From Paracoccaceae bacterium (GTDB taxonomy: Bacteria; Pseudomonadota; Alphaproteobacteria; Rhodobacterales; Rhodobacteraceae): DNA of 64,000 nt. The notes under the pieces were generated by a model, which was not told the DNA's origin, ran no database searches, and was given only the letters and a program-made list of their open reading frames with translations. A program made the position numbers and the translations under genes. The stretch is from the NCBI GenBank assembly GCA_024742835.1, contig JANSXS010000006.1:45070-109069 (forward strand), written 5' to 3'. This document shows, one piece after another, positions 34,890-43,847 of this stretch. Numbering within the stretch: the first letter of the stretch is position 1; every line of letters starts with the position of its first letter.

Positions 34890-35759
34890 ATGCAGTATTC
34901 CAGTCTGGACATGTTTCTGAAAGACGCCGACACCACCCTTGCCAAGGGGCCGGTGGCGCTGATCTTTGCCGAGGACGAGGTCGAAATCGACAGCACGTTG
35001 CGCCACCATGCCGATCTTGGCTTCAAGCGCGTGCTGGCCTTCATGCCGCGCGCCTTCGATCTGGCCGGGGACGTTGTCGACAGCGTGATCCGCATCGACC
35101 ACGATCTCAGCGCACGGGACACGGTGACAGGCACGGTCAATCGCCTGATCGACGCGGCGCCAGGCGTTTGGATGTATTATTGCTTCAACGCGGAATACCT
35201 TTTCTTTCCATTCTGCGAAACCCGCACAATCGGCGAGATGCTGGGCTTTCACACCGAAGAGCGGCGCGACGCGATGCTGGTCTATGTCGTGGATGCCTAT
35301 GCCGGCGATCTGGAGCGGTATCCGAACGCGGTCTCGCTAGAAGATGCGTATATGGACAAATCCGGCTATTACGCGCTGGCACGCAAGGATCCTGATAACC
35401 ACAATCATCCCAGGGAACGGCAGCTTGATTTCTTTGGCGGCCTGCGCTGGCGCTACGAGGAGCATATCCCGAAGAACCGCCGCAATATCGACCGCATCGC
35501 GATTTTCCGCGCCAAACCCAAGGTGCAATTACGCCCGGACCACACGTTCACGGAGGAGGAATACAATACCTTTGCCTGCCCTTGGCATCATAACCTGACG
35601 GCCTCCATCATCTCGTTCCGCGCGGCAAAGGCGCTCAAGCGCAATCCCGGTTCCACCTTCGATATCCACACCTTCCGCTGGCACAATTCGACACCGTTCG
35701 AATGGCATTCACGGCAATTGCTGGATCTTGGGTTGATGGAGCCGGGACAGTGGTTCTGA
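34890..35759 (+). CDS. conserved hypothetical protein, possibly glycosyltransferase-like
   Basis: 289 residues, ATG 34890, divergent from miaB. There is no signal peptide or membrane helix. Notable stretches are VALIFAEDEVEIDSTLRHHADLGFKRVLAFMPRA, a hydrophobic-aromatic WMYYCFNAEYLFFPFCETRT, and a His/Trp-rich C-terminus (PWHHNLTASIISFR; TFRWHNSTPFEWHSRQLLDL). The N-terminal pattern (FAEDE plus a short beta-alpha start) faintly resembles GT-A type transferases, but no DxD motif is certain. Function unknown. Confidence 0.7.
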   Translation: MQYSSLDMFLKDADTTLAKGPVALIFAEDEVEIDSTLRHHADLGFKRVLAFMPRAFDLAGDVVDSVIRIDHDLSARDTVTGTVNRLIDAAPGVWMYYCFNAEYLFFPFCETRTIGEMLGFHTEERRDAMLVYVVDAYAGDLERYPNAVSLEDAYMDKSGYYALARKDPDNHNHPRERQLDFFGGLRWRYEEHIPKNRRNIDRIAIFRAKPKVQLRPDHTFTEEEYNTFACPWHHNLTASIISFRAAKALKRNPGSTFDIHTFRWHNSTPFEWHSRQLLDLGLMEPGQWF

Positions 35760-35882
35760 CACACGGCCGTTGACGACGCGGTTCACGCCAAACCAAGGGC
35801 GCGGCCTTTGACAAAGCGCTATGCGTTATTCATCCGTTACAGGCGCAAAAGCCGCGCCAGATCCGAAATCCCGTAAAAAGGT

Positions 35883-36674
35883 CTACAGGTTTTCCGGCTG
35901 CGGCATACCCAACACGTGAAACCCGCCATCCACGCGAATGATCTCTCCGGTGGTGCAGGCCCCTGCGGGCGAGGCAAGGTAGACCGCCGTGCCGCCCACC
36001 GCCTCCAGCGTGGCATTGGCGCGCAACGGCGTGTTTTCCTCGGTGTGGCGGAAGGTGCGCCGCGCACCGCCGATGGCTGCGCCTGCCAACGTCTTCATCG
36101 GGCCGGGGCTGATCGCGTTCACGCGAATCCCGTCGGGGCCAAGATCATTGGCCAGATAGCGCGTCGCAGCCTCAAGCGCGGCCTTGGCCACGCCCATCAC
36201 GTTGTAATTGGGTACAACGCGATTGGACCCCTGATACGTCATGGTCAGCATGGTGCCGCCCTTGTCCTTCATCAGCGGATAGGCGCGCCGCGCCACCTCG
36301 ATGAAGGAATAGACGGAGATATCCATCGAATGTTTGAAATTGGTCCGGCTGGTATTGAGGAACCGGCCCGACAGTTCCGATTTGTCGGAATAGGCCACCG
36401 CATGAACGACGAAATCTATCGTTGGCCAGCGCCCGCCCAGATCCTTGAACGCCGCATCCAGAGAGGCGTCATCGGTCACATCCACATCCAGCAATAGATC
36501 GGAACCCAGCGAAGCCGCCAGCGGTTCCACTCGCTTGCCGAAATTGTCCCCCTGATAGGAAAATGCAAGCTCCGCGCCCGCCTCATGCATCGCCTTGGCG
36601 ATCCCCCATGCGATCGACCGCTCATTGGCCACGCCCATGATCAGGCCGCGCATCCCCTGCATCGAATTGCTCAT
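35883..36674 (-). CDS. fabI: enoyl-[acyl-carrier-protein] reductase (NADH)
   Basis: 263 residues. SDR-type fold with the FabI form of the cofactor motif (GLIMGVANERSIAWGIAKAM) and the catalytic Tyr-Lys pair in PNYNVMGVAKAALEA. It reduces the enoyl-ACP in each elongation round. It lies 7 bases downstream of fabB and is cotranscribed with it. Confidence 0.96.
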   Translation of the reverse strand: MSNSMQGMRGLIMGVANERSIAWGIAKAMHEAGAELAFSYQGDNFGKRVEPLAASLGSDLLLDVDVTDDASLDAAFKDLGGRWPTIDFVVHAVAYSDKSELSGRFLNTSRTNFKHSMDISVYSFIEVARRAYPLMKDKGGTMLTMTYQGSNRVVPNYNVMGVAKAALEAATRYLANDLGPDGIRVNAISPGPMKTLAGAAIGGARRTFRHTEENTPLRANATLEAVGGTAVYLASPAGACTTGEIIRVDGGFHVLGMPQPENL

Positions 36675-36681
36675 CTAAATC

Positions 36682-37911
36682 CTACCCGTGAAACCGGCTG
36701 AGCAGCATCGACCCATTCGTGCCACCAAATCCGAAACTGTTCGTCATCACCGTATCAAGCCCGGCCTCATCCACCCGCGCCGTCGCGATCTCGCCGGGGC
36801 GGATTGCCGGGTCGAGTGTCTCGACATTGATCGAGGGGATGATGAAATCGTGATGCAGCGCCAGCAGGCAGTAGATCGCCTCCTGCGCGCCGGTGGCGCC
36901 CTGGCTGTGGCCGGTCATCGACTTGGTCGAACTGATCGGCGGCACGTTGCCTTCGCCAAAGATGCGGCGCACGGCCTCTACCTCGCCCACGTCGCCCACG
37001 GGGGTCGAGGTGCCGTGCGCGTTGATATAGCCCACCTTGCGGCCGTCTGGCAGCTGGCTCAGCGCCAGCCGCATCGCCCGCTCGCCGCCTTCACCAGAGG
37101 GGGCAACCATATCCGCGCCGTCCGATGTCGCGCCGAGGCCCGTCACCTCCGCATAAATCTTGGCACCCCGTGCGCGGGCGTGGTCAAGATCCTCCAGCAC
37201 GAGAATGCCGCCGCCGCCGGAAATCACGAACCCGTCGCGATCCGCGTCAAAGGCGCGGCTGGCCTTTTCAGGCGTGTCGTTGAACTTGGAACTCATCGCG
37301 CCCATCGCGTCGAAAAGGCAGGACAGCGTCCAGTCCAATTCCTCTCCGCCGCCCGCGAACATCACGTCCTGCTTGCCCATCATGATCTGCTCTGCCGCGT
37401 TGCCGATGCAATGCAGGCTGGTCGAACAGGCCGAGGTGATGGAATAGTTGATGCCCTTGATGCTGAACGCCGTGCTCAGATTCGCGCTGACGGTCGAGCA
37501 CATCGTCTTGGGCACCGCGAACGGCCCGATCCGCTTGGTACCGCCGGTTTGCAGCACCGTCTGATGCGCGCTCAGCATGGCAGAGGTCGACGGCCCGCCC
37601 GATCCGGCCACAAGCCCGGTGCGCGGATTGACGATATCGGCCTCTTCCAGCCCGCTATCGGCAATCGCCTGCTGCATCGCGATATGCGCATAGGCCGCCC
37701 CCGGCCCCATGAAGCGCAGCGTGCGCTTGTCGATATGCTCTTTCGGGTCGATATCCAGAGAACCCGCGATCCGGCTGCGAAAGCCGTGTTCGGCCATCTC
37801 CTCGTTGGCGGTGATGCCCGAGCGGCCCGCCTTGAGCGACTCCAGAACCTCTTCGGCGTTGTTCCCGATGCTCGAAACGATCCCGAGCCCTGTCACGACG
37901 ACGCGGCGCAT
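36682..37911 (-). CDS. fabB: 3-oxoacyl-ACP synthase I
   Basis: 409 residues. Catalytic Cys in [16 protein letters not shown], His in [12 protein letters not shown], and the C-terminal [13 protein letters not shown]. The FabB form and the fabA-fabB-fabI order indicate the branch to unsaturated fatty acids. It is preceded by fabA with a 108-base gap. Confidence 0.97.
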   Translation of the reverse strand: MRRVVVTGLGIVSSIGNNAEEVLESLKAGRSGITANEEMAEHGFRSRIAGSLDIDPKEHIDKRTLRFMGPGAAYAHIAMQQAIADSGLEEADIVNPRTGLVAGSGGPSTSAMLSAHQTVLQTGGTKRIGPFAVPKTMCSTVSANLSTAFSIKGINYSITSACSTSLHCIGNAAEQIMMGKQDVMFAGGGEELDWTLSCLFDAMGAMSSKFNDTPEKASRAFDADRDGFVISGGGGILVLEDLDHARARGAKIYAEVTGLGATSDGADMVAPSGEGGERAMRLALSQLPDGRKVGYINAHGTSTPVGDVGEVEAVRRIFGEGNVPPISSTKSMTGHSQGATGAQEAIYCLLALHHDFIIPSINVETLDPAIRPGEIATARVDEAGLDTVMTNSFGFGGTNGSMLLSRFHG

Positions 37912-38019
37912 AGGCGCACTCCTCTCCTTGTGTCAGCCGCCTTAGTAAGACAAGCCACCGGGCAGGTGCAAGGAGAGAGGACGCCCATCCGCAACTGCGC
38001 GGCTTGCCCGACGCGCGTC

Positions 38020-38529
38020 TCAGCTTTCGCTCAGCGCCACCTTCATGTCCTTGACCTGGTAGATCACATCGCCATCGGCCTCGACGATGCCGTCTGCCAC
38101 GCCCATCGTCAGCCGCCGGGTCTGCACCGCCTTGGTGAAATCGACCTTGTAGGTCAGCATCTTGCGGTCAGGCCGCACCATGCCGGTCAGTTTCACCTCG
38201 CCCACGCCCAGGGCATAGCCGCGCCCCTGCCAGCCGCGCCATCCAAGGTTGAAGCCGGTCAATTGCCATAGCCCGTCAAGGCCCAGACAGCCCGGCATAA
38301 TCGGGTTGCCGGGGAAATGACAGTGAAAGAACCACAAGTCTGGGTGGATGTCGAACTCGGCCACCACATGCCCCTTGCCGTGCAGGCCGCCATCCGCCGA
38401 AATATCGGTGATCCGGTCCATCATCAGCATCGGCGGCTCGGGCAGTTGGGCATTGCCCGGCCCGAACAGCTCGCCGCGCGCGCATTTCAGCAGATCGTCC
38501 TTGTCGAAGCTTGTGGGCAGGTCGGCCAT
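38020..38529 (-). CDS. fabA: 3-hydroxydecanoyl-ACP dehydratase / isomerase
   Basis: 169 residues from ATG 38529 ([23 protein letters not shown]), preceded by AAGGGG; an upstream start at 38553 is less likely. The active-site His is in [28 protein letters not shown], with Asp in the same stretch. It introduces the double bond at the C10 stage. It is divergent from irr, a conserved arrangement in Rhodobacterales. Confidence 0.96.
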   Translation of the reverse strand: MADLPTSFDKDDLLKCARGELFGPGNAQLPEPPMLMMDRITDISADGGLHGKGHVVAEFDIHPDLWFFHCHFPGNPIMPGCLGLDGLWQLTGFNLGWRGWQGRGYALGVGEVKLTGMVRPDRKMLTYKVDFTKAVQTRRLTMGVADGIVEADGDVIYQVKDMKVALSES

Positions 38530-38621
38530 TGTTTCGGCCCCTTTCTCGGTCATTCGTTGCTTTTCCAGCCCTTACCACTGCGCCAAAGCCGCGCGCAAGC
38601 CCGCCAGCGCACGGTTTTTAT

Positions 38622-38651
38622 TTGAAATCCCGGCCGCCTGCGCCCTATATT
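38622..38651 (+). promoter_or_regulatory. probable promoter of irr
   Basis: TTGAAA (38622-38627) and TATATT (38646-38651) are separated by 18 bases. They lie 24 bases before the ATG at 38675, and AAGGA (38663-38667) serves as ribosome-binding site. Confidence 0.55.
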
Positions 38652-38674
38652 GATCCCAACGCAAGGAAACACGC

Positions 38675-39106
38675 ATGACATCTTCACGGGCAACCGATCT
38701 GGGATCTGAATGGCTTTCGCAGGCCGGGCTGCGCCCGACGCGCCAGCGCGTCGCGCTGGCGGCCTTGCTGGTCGGCGACGGTCAGCATCGCCATGTCACC
38801 GCCGAAAGCCTGTTCGCAGCAGTACAAGACAGCGGCGACAGCGTCTCGCTGGCCACGGTCTACAACACGCTACGCGCTTTTTGCGATGCGGGTCTTCTGC
38901 AAGAAGTCACGGTCGACGGCTCCAAAAGCTATTTCGACACCAACACCCATGACCACCCGCATTTTTACTGGGAAGACGAGAACCGCCTCAGCGACGCACC
39001 CGCAGACCAGCTTGAAATCTCGCGCCTGCCAAACGCGCCAGAGGGGGCCGAAATCGCCAGTGTCGACGTTGTTATCCGCCTGCGCCGCACCCCCGCCGAC
39101 ACCTGA
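38675..39106 (+). CDS. irr: iron response regulator Irr (Fur superfamily)
   Basis: 143 residues. Fur-type winged helix (LRPTRQRVALAALLVGDGQH; VSLATVYNTLRAFCDAGLLQEV). The histidine-rich THDHPHFYWEDENRL replaces the usual Fur metal sites and corresponds to the Irr heme/metal region. There is no N-terminal heme-regulatory GCPWH motif. In Alphaproteobacteria Irr represses iron-using and heme genes when iron is low. It sits divergent from fabA and 3 bases before the quinone oxidoreductase gene. Confidence 0.93.
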   Translation: MTSSRATDLGSEWLSQAGLRPTRQRVALAALLVGDGQHRHVTAESLFAAVQDSGDSVSLATVYNTLRAFCDAGLLQEVTVDGSKSYFDTNTHDHPHFYWEDENRLSDAPADQLEISRLPNAPEGAEIASVDVVIRLRRTPADT

Positions 39107-39109
39107 TCC

Positions 39110-40096
39110 ATGAAAGCCGTCTGGTACGACACCTTCGGCGCGCCCGCCGATGTCCTGACCATGGGCGAGATGCCGACGCCGGTTGCCGCCCCCGGCGAGG
39201 TGCTGGTCCGGCTCAGCCACTCCGGGGCGAACCCGTCGGATGCCAAGGCCCGCGCGGGTAGCCGTCCGGGCGTCACCAAACCCGCCTTCCCCCGCATCAT
39301 CCCCCATTCCGATGGCGCGGGCGCGATCGAGGCCGTGGGCGATGGCGTGCCGCCCGCGCGCATTGGCCAGCATGTGTGGATCTGGAATGGCCAGTGGCAA
39401 CGCGCCCATGGCACTGCCGCGCACTATATCGCTTTGCCCGCCGAACAGGCCGTGCGCTTGCCCGAGGGCGTGACGCCGCAAACCGGCGCAACGCTTGGCA
39501 TCCCCGGTCTGACAGCGGCCCATACGGTGCTTGGTGGCGGGCCTGTCGCGGGCCGGACCCTGCTTGTATCGGGCGGCGCCGGGGCCGTGGGGCACATGGC
39601 CGTACAGCTTGCGAAATGGGCGGGTGCCACCGTACATGCCACCGCCTCCGCGCAGGATGCCGCCCATGTGCGCGCTGCTGGCGCGGATCATGTGTTCGAT
39701 TACCGTGATCCCGATCTTGCGGCGCGGATCCTCGATGCGTCCCAAGGCGGGATAGACCGCGCCATCGAGGTGGAGTTTGGCACCAACGCCGCCCTGCTGG
39801 CAGAGGTGATGAAGCCACTTTCCACCATCGCGGCCTATGGTTCGGCCAAGGACATGACGCCGAGATTGCCCTTTGGCCCTTTCCTGTTCAAGGCGCTGAA
39901 ACTGGATATCTCGCTCATCTACATCCTGCCCGCCGCCGCCAGACTGGCCGCCATCGACGCCCTGCACAGCGCGCTGGCGGACGGTGCGCTGACGCCTGCC
40001 ATCCATGCCACCCTGCCCCTTGCGGATTGCGCCCGCGCCCATGACATGGTGCTGACTCCGGGCCGCCACGGCGCTGTCTTGCTGGATTGCGCCTGA
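39110..40096 (+). CDS. zinc-free MDR oxidoreductase, NADPH:quinone reductase type
   Basis: 328 residues. GroES-like start (MKAVWYDTFGAPADVLTMGEMP) and a Rossmann NADPH domain (VSGGAGAVGHMAVQLAKWAGATV). No zinc-ligand Cys/His set is present. This is the zeta-crystallin / quinone oxidoreductase group. It begins 3 bases after irr, so it is likely cotranscribed, and iron or redox stress could set its expression. The physiological electron acceptor is unknown. Confidence 0.88.
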   Translation: MKAVWYDTFGAPADVLTMGEMPTPVAAPGEVLVRLSHSGANPSDAKARAGSRPGVTKPAFPRIIPHSDGAGAIEAVGDGVPPARIGQHVWIWNGQWQRAHGTAAHYIALPAEQAVRLPEGVTPQTGATLGIPGLTAAHTVLGGGPVAGRTLLVSGGAGAVGHMAVQLAKWAGATVHATASAQDAAHVRAAGADHVFDYRDPDLAARILDASQGGIDRAIEVEFGTNAALLAEVMKPLSTIAAYGSAKDMTPRLPFGPFLFKALKLDISLIYILPAAARLAAIDALHSALADGALTPAIHATLPLADCARAHDMVLTPGRHGAVLLDCA

Positions 40097-40111
40097 CAAC
40101 GCCCGCGTCGT

Positions 40112-40183
40112 TTTGGCCAAAATACTCAGGGGTGAGCGTTGAAATCCCCAAGAACTTCAATGTGAGGGGCAACGCCCCTGCCC
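40112..40183. repeat. palindrome and GC hairpin in the 40.1-kb intergenic region
   Basis: TTTTGGCCAAAA (40112-40123) is a 12-base palindrome. About 40 bases on, AGGGGCAACGCCCCT forms a short GC hairpin. Both lie in a 166-base gap between convergent genes. They may serve as a transcript end, but no T-run follows. Confidence 0.45.
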
Positions 40184-40262
40184 CCTTCAAACCGCGGCCA
40201 CGAAAGAAAACGGCGCAAGCCTCTGCCCGCGCCGCTTTCACATTATATCGAGGGCATCCGCC

Positions 40263-40691
40263 TCAGGCGATTTCGACCAGTTCGATGTCAAAGGTCAAAT
40301 CCTTGCCCGCCAGCGGGTGGTTGGCGTCCAGCACGACCTGCTCCTCGCCTACCTCGGCCACGGTCACTTGCAGGGTCTGACCCTGTGGTGTCTGCACCTG
40401 AAGCTGGGTGCCCAGGTCGAGCGGTATGTTGTCGGGGATATCCTTGCGCGGCACCGGCTGCATCGCGTTGGGGTCGACCGGGCCATAAGCCTGATCTGCG
40501 GGGATTTCGACCTTTTTCTTGTCGCCCACGGTCATGCCGGGGATCGCCTCTTCCAGACCGGGAATGATCTGGCCCGATCCGACGGTGAATTCCAGCGGGT
40601 CACGGCCTTCGCTGGAATCAAAGGTTTCGCCATCAGCCAGCGTGCCAGTATAATGAATCCGGACAGTATCGCCGGTTTTGACTTCCGTCAT
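40263..40691 (-). CDS. FKBP-type peptidyl-prolyl cis-trans isomerase (SlyD-like)
   Basis: 142 residues from ATG 40691 (MTEVKTGDTVRIHYTGTLADG). The FKBP core is split by an insert-in-flap chaperone domain (ADQAYGPVDPNAMQPVPRKD to PLAGKDLTFDIELVEIA), which is the SlyD layout. The metal-binding His/Cys tail of E. coli SlyD is absent. It assists folding in the cytoplasm. An extended frame upstream to 40871 is not supported by homology. Confidence 0.92.
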   Translation of the reverse strand: MTEVKTGDTVRIHYTGTLADGETFDSSEGRDPLEFTVGSGQIIPGLEEAIPGMTVGDKKKVEIPADQAYGPVDPNAMQPVPRKDIPDNIPLDLGTQLQVQTPQGQTLQVTVAEVGEEQVVLDANHPLAGKDLTFDIELVEIA

Positions 40692-40891
40692 GAAATATCC
40701 AATCGTGTCTTTTGGGGGATGAGTTTGCAAGGCCGCGCCACGCGCGCGGGTACTTGGTTTGCCGTTCTTCAGAAAGCCTAACCTGCCATGGGCCGGATTG
40801 CAAACCACTGTCAGAGTTCGCAATCGGGCTTTTCCACCGCGCGCTTCCATGCCACCCTGATCCCATGCCACATCCCGAAAAGGCCCCCGAC

Positions 40892-41575
40892 ATGCCCATC
40901 AAAACCTGCATTTTCGACGCCTATGGCACGCTTTTCGACGTGGCCGCCGCCGCGCGCAACGCCGCGTCAGAGCCGGGCCGCGAGGCGTTCGCCACGCATT
41001 GGCCCACCATCGCGGAAAACTGGCGGCATAAACAATTGCAATACACATGGCTGCGCGCCATCACCGGCGACCATGTGGATTTCTGGCAGGTTACCGAAGA
41101 CGGGCTTGACTGGGCGCTCGAAGCGGCGGGCCTAGACGGCGATGCGGATCTGCGCGCGCGTCTGCTTCAGCTTTACCGAGAGCTTGACGCCTACCCGGAA
41201 GTGCCCGACACGCTGCGCGCGCTCAAGGCGCGGGGGCTGAACATCGTGATCCTGTCCAACGGGTCGCGCAACATGCTGCGCGCGGCGGTCGACAGCGCGG
41301 CGATAGGCGATTTGCTGGATGACACGCTGTCGGTAGACAGCGTCGGCATCTTCAAGCCCGCCGCTCAGGTTTATGATCTGGTCGGCCAGCGGTTTCACGG
41401 GGCCAAGTCGAGCGTCTTGTTCGTGTCCTCCAATGGCTGGGACGCGGGCTCTGCGGCGGGCTATGGATTCGAGACTGTCTGGGTCAATCGCGCGGGCGCG
41501 CCGATTGACCGGCTGGCAGCGCGGCCACGGCATGTGCTGACCGATCTGACCACCCTTCCGGAGCTTGCGAGCTGA
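40892..41575 (+). CDS. haloacid dehalogenase, type II
   Basis: 227 residues from ATG 40892; an in-frame ATG at 40865 is an alternative. HAD motifs: ACIF-type KTCIFDAYGTLFDV (nucleophile Asp), VILSNGSRNML, and FVSSNGWDAGSAAGYGFETVWVNRAGAP. This is the (S)-2-haloacid dehalogenase group, which hydrolyses 2-halocarboxylates such as chloroacetate. It overlaps the following hydrolase by 1 base, so the three genes to 43403 form an operon. Confidence 0.9.
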   Translation: MPIKTCIFDAYGTLFDVAAAARNAASEPGREAFATHWPTIAENWRHKQLQYTWLRAITGDHVDFWQVTEDGLDWALEAAGLDGDADLRARLLQLYRELDAYPEVPDTLRALKARGLNIVILSNGSRNMLRAAVDSAAIGDLLDDTLSVDSVGIFKPAAQVYDLVGQRFHGAKSSVLFVSSNGWDAGSAAGYGFETVWVNRAGAPIDRLAARPRHVLTDLTTLPELAS

Positions 41576-42408
41576 TGCCCACTTTCACCACCTCCGACAA
41601 TGTGGCCCTGCATTACGAGGATCAGGGCGATGGCCCGTCCATCCTGTGTCTTGCCGGGCTGACCCGCAACAGCCGCGATTTCACCTATCTGATGCCACAT
41701 CTTGGCGATTACCGGGTGATCCGTCTGGATTACCGGGGGCGGGGGCAATCCGGACACGCCGCAGATTTCATGTCTTACAACGTCCTGCGCGAAGGCGCGG
41801 ATGCGATCGAGCTGCTCGATCATCTGGGCCTGGAGCGCATCACGCTGATCGGCACATCGCGCGGCGGGCTGATCGCAATGGCGCTTTCGATCACCAACCC
41901 AGACCGGCTTTCGGGTGTGGTGCTTAACGATATCGGGCCCGAGGTCACGGCCACGGGCATCGCGCGCATCATGGATTACGTTGGCAAGACGCCTCCCTTC
42001 AAGGATCTGGACGAGGCGGCAGAGGCTCTCATGGCTGGGCAGGCCAAGGCATTTCCCGGCGTGCCCCTGTGGCGCTGGCGTGAACAGGCAGACTTCATGT
42101 GGGCGCCCGCGCCCGGTGGCGGCATCGCACTGCGCTATGATCCGCGCCTGCGCGACGCGCTGGTGGGTCAGGCGGGCGCGGGCGCGGCACCGGATCTTTG
42201 GCAGCTTTTCGACGGTTTGCGCGAAATCCCGACAGCCGCCCTAAAAGGTGCCAATTCCGACCTTCTTTCCCCCGAAACCTTTGCAAAAATGCAAGAGCGC
42301 AACCCCGACATGATCACCGCGATCGTACCCGACCGGGGCCATGTCCCCTTTCTGGACGAGCCAGAGGCGCTGGACGCCATCCGCGCCGTGCTCAGGAAAA
42401 CCGCATGA
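41575..42408 (+). CDS. alpha/beta-fold hydrolase
   Basis: 277 residues. Nucleophile Ser in LIGTSRGGLIAMA, oxyanion and lid regions normal, and the final His in DRGHVPFLDEPEALDAI. The strand order fits epoxide hydrolase / enol-lactonase / haloalkane dehalogenase relatives, so the substrate cannot be told. It is cotranscribed with a dehalogenase and a threonine dehydratase-like gene. Confidence 0.85.
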   Translation: MPTFTTSDNVALHYEDQGDGPSILCLAGLTRNSRDFTYLMPHLGDYRVIRLDYRGRGQSGHAADFMSYNVLREGADAIELLDHLGLERITLIGTSRGGLIAMALSITNPDRLSGVVLNDIGPEVTATGIARIMDYVGKTPPFKDLDEAAEALMAGQAKAFPGVPLWRWREQADFMWAPAPGGGIALRYDPRLRDALVGQAGAGAAPDLWQLFDGLREIPTAALKGANSDLLSPETFAKMQERNPDMITAIVPDRGHVPFLDEPEALDAIRAVLRKTA

Positions 42409-43403
42409 CCGATATCGACATGATCCGCGCCGCCGCCCGGCGGCTCGACGGTTTTGCACGGCGCACCCCGCTTTTATCCTCGCCCTTTCTGGACCGCATC
42501 GCGGGGCGGCGCGTGCTGATCAAGCCAGAATGCCTTCAGCACACCGGCAGTTTCAAGTATCGCGGCGGGCGCTCTGCCGTATCGGCCCTTGATGCTGCAA
42601 CCCGCGCCAAGGGGGTTCTGGCCTATTCGTCGGGCAACCATGCACAGGGCGTCGCATTGGCTGCGCGGGAATACGATATTCCATCGGTGATCATCATGCC
42701 GATGGACGCGCCGCAACTCAAGATCGCCAACACCCGCGATCTGGGCGCGGAGGTGGTGCTGTATGACAGGGCCGGAGGCGAAAGCCGCGAGGCACTGGGC
42801 GCCGCGCTTCAGGCCGAACGCGGACTGACGCTCATCAAGCCCTTTGACGAGCCGCAGGTCATCGCGGGTCAAGGCACATGCGGGCTTGAGATCGCCAAGG
42901 ACGCGGCGGCAATGGGTATCGCGCGGGCCGAAGTGCTGGTCTGCTGCGGGGGTGGCGGGCTGACCTCGGGGGTCGCGCTGGCCTGTGAGGCCGACGCGCC
43001 TGGTCTTACAGTCCGCCCGGTAGAGCCGCAGGGCTTCAACGATGTTGCCCGCTCTTTGACCACCGGACGGATTCAGCGCAACGCAGAAGTCTCGGGCAAC
43101 CTGTGCGATGCGATCCTGACGCCTGAGCCGGGCCAGATGACCTTTCCCATCATGCAGCGCCTGTGCGGGCCGGGGCTTGCCGTGAGCGAGGAGGAATGCC
43201 TGACCGCGATGGGCCTTGCCTTTCAACGGCTCAAGCTGGTCGCGGAACCGGGCGGCGCGGCCGCACTGGCCGCAGCGCTCTTTCACGGCGACCAGATCAC
43301 CGGCGATACCGTGATCTGTACGATCTCGGGCGGCAATGTGGATGCAGGGATCTTTGCCCGTGCGCTGGCCACACTATTGCCGCCGGAGTCGCCGCCACGA
43401 TAG
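42405..43403 (+). CDS. PLP-dependent threonine/serine dehydratase-like enzyme
   Basis: 332 residues from ATG 42405, overlapping the hydrolase gene by 4 bases. Fold type II PLP enzyme: Lys in TGSFKYRGGRSAVS, the phosphate-binding CCGGGGLTSGVAL, and a C-terminal SGGNVDAGIFARAL. The short form without an ACT domain points to catabolic threonine dehydratase, serine racemase or a hydroxyaspartate dehydratase. The exact substrate is unknown. Confidence 0.88.
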   Translation: MTDIDMIRAAARRLDGFARRTPLLSSPFLDRIAGRRVLIKPECLQHTGSFKYRGGRSAVSALDAATRAKGVLAYSSGNHAQGVALAAREYDIPSVIIMPMDAPQLKIANTRDLGAEVVLYDRAGGESREALGAALQAERGLTLIKPFDEPQVIAGQGTCGLEIAKDAAAMGIARAEVLVCCGGGGLTSGVALACEADAPGLTVRPVEPQGFNDVARSLTTGRIQRNAEVSGNLCDAILTPEPGQMTFPIMQRLCGPGLAVSEEECLTAMGLAFQRLKLVAEPGGAAALAAALFHGDQITGDTVICTISGGNVDAGIFARALATLLPPESPPR

Positions 43404-43414
43404 CACGCGCAAGG

Positions 43415-43512
43415 TTAAAGCGCTCGGCCGGTCGACTGATATATCAGCGAAAGGCGGAACGCTTTAACGCATAAATACAAAGGTTTCCGCCTTGAAAGAC
43501 GGAGCGCTTTAA
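43415..43512 (+). repeat. dispersed nested-hairpin element, copy E (with partial second unit)
   Basis: TTAAAGCG at 43415 begins a 52-base stretch that aligns without gaps to copy B. It ends AGCGAAAGGCGGAACGCTTT, with the inner stem CTGA-TATA-TCAG intact. The left outer arm has diverged. A second short inverted unit follows (TTTCCGCC...GGAGCGCTTTAA, to 43512), touching the stop of the small exported protein gene. Confidence 0.7.
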
Positions 43513-43847
43513 TTGGATGTGGTTGTGCTGCTGGAATCGCTCGCCAGAACAGCCACCACGACCACGGCCGCACCTGCTGCCGCAGCGGCTCCCGGTGCTC
43601 CCATGGCCATACCCGTACCTGCACCAGCACCGGCGGCTGCGCCCACGCAACGCACCTGCACCAACTGCTGGCCTTGCGCAAAGGCTGCGCCGATGATGCC
43701 TGCACCGCCACAGGCGTTGACACGCTGGGCATAGGCGACAGCCGTTTCACCGGCCTGAAGCGCCGGACCACTTTGTTGTGCGACCGCAGGGACAGCGGCA
43801 ACGAGGCTTGCGGCAATTGCAAATGTAGTTGCTTTGAGAAATTTCAT
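43509..43847 (-). CDS. small Gly/Ala-rich exported protein
   Basis: 112 residues. The signal peptide is MKFLKATTFAIAASLVAAVP, with cleavage near AVAQQS. The middle (about 30-70) has two Cys in AYAQRVNACGGAGIIGAAF and VQVRCVGAAAGAG. A Gly/Ala-rich membrane-like stretch (about 85-103) ends in SDSSSTTTSN. There is no known domain. It is likely periplasmic or loosely membrane-bound. The 3' end abuts repeat copy E. Confidence 0.65.
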   Translation of the reverse strand: MKFLKATTFAIAASLVAAVPAVAQQSGPALQAGETAVAYAQRVNACGGAGIIGAAFAQGQQLVQVRCVGAAAGAGAGTGMAMGAPGAAAAAGAAVVVVAVLASDSSSTTTSN

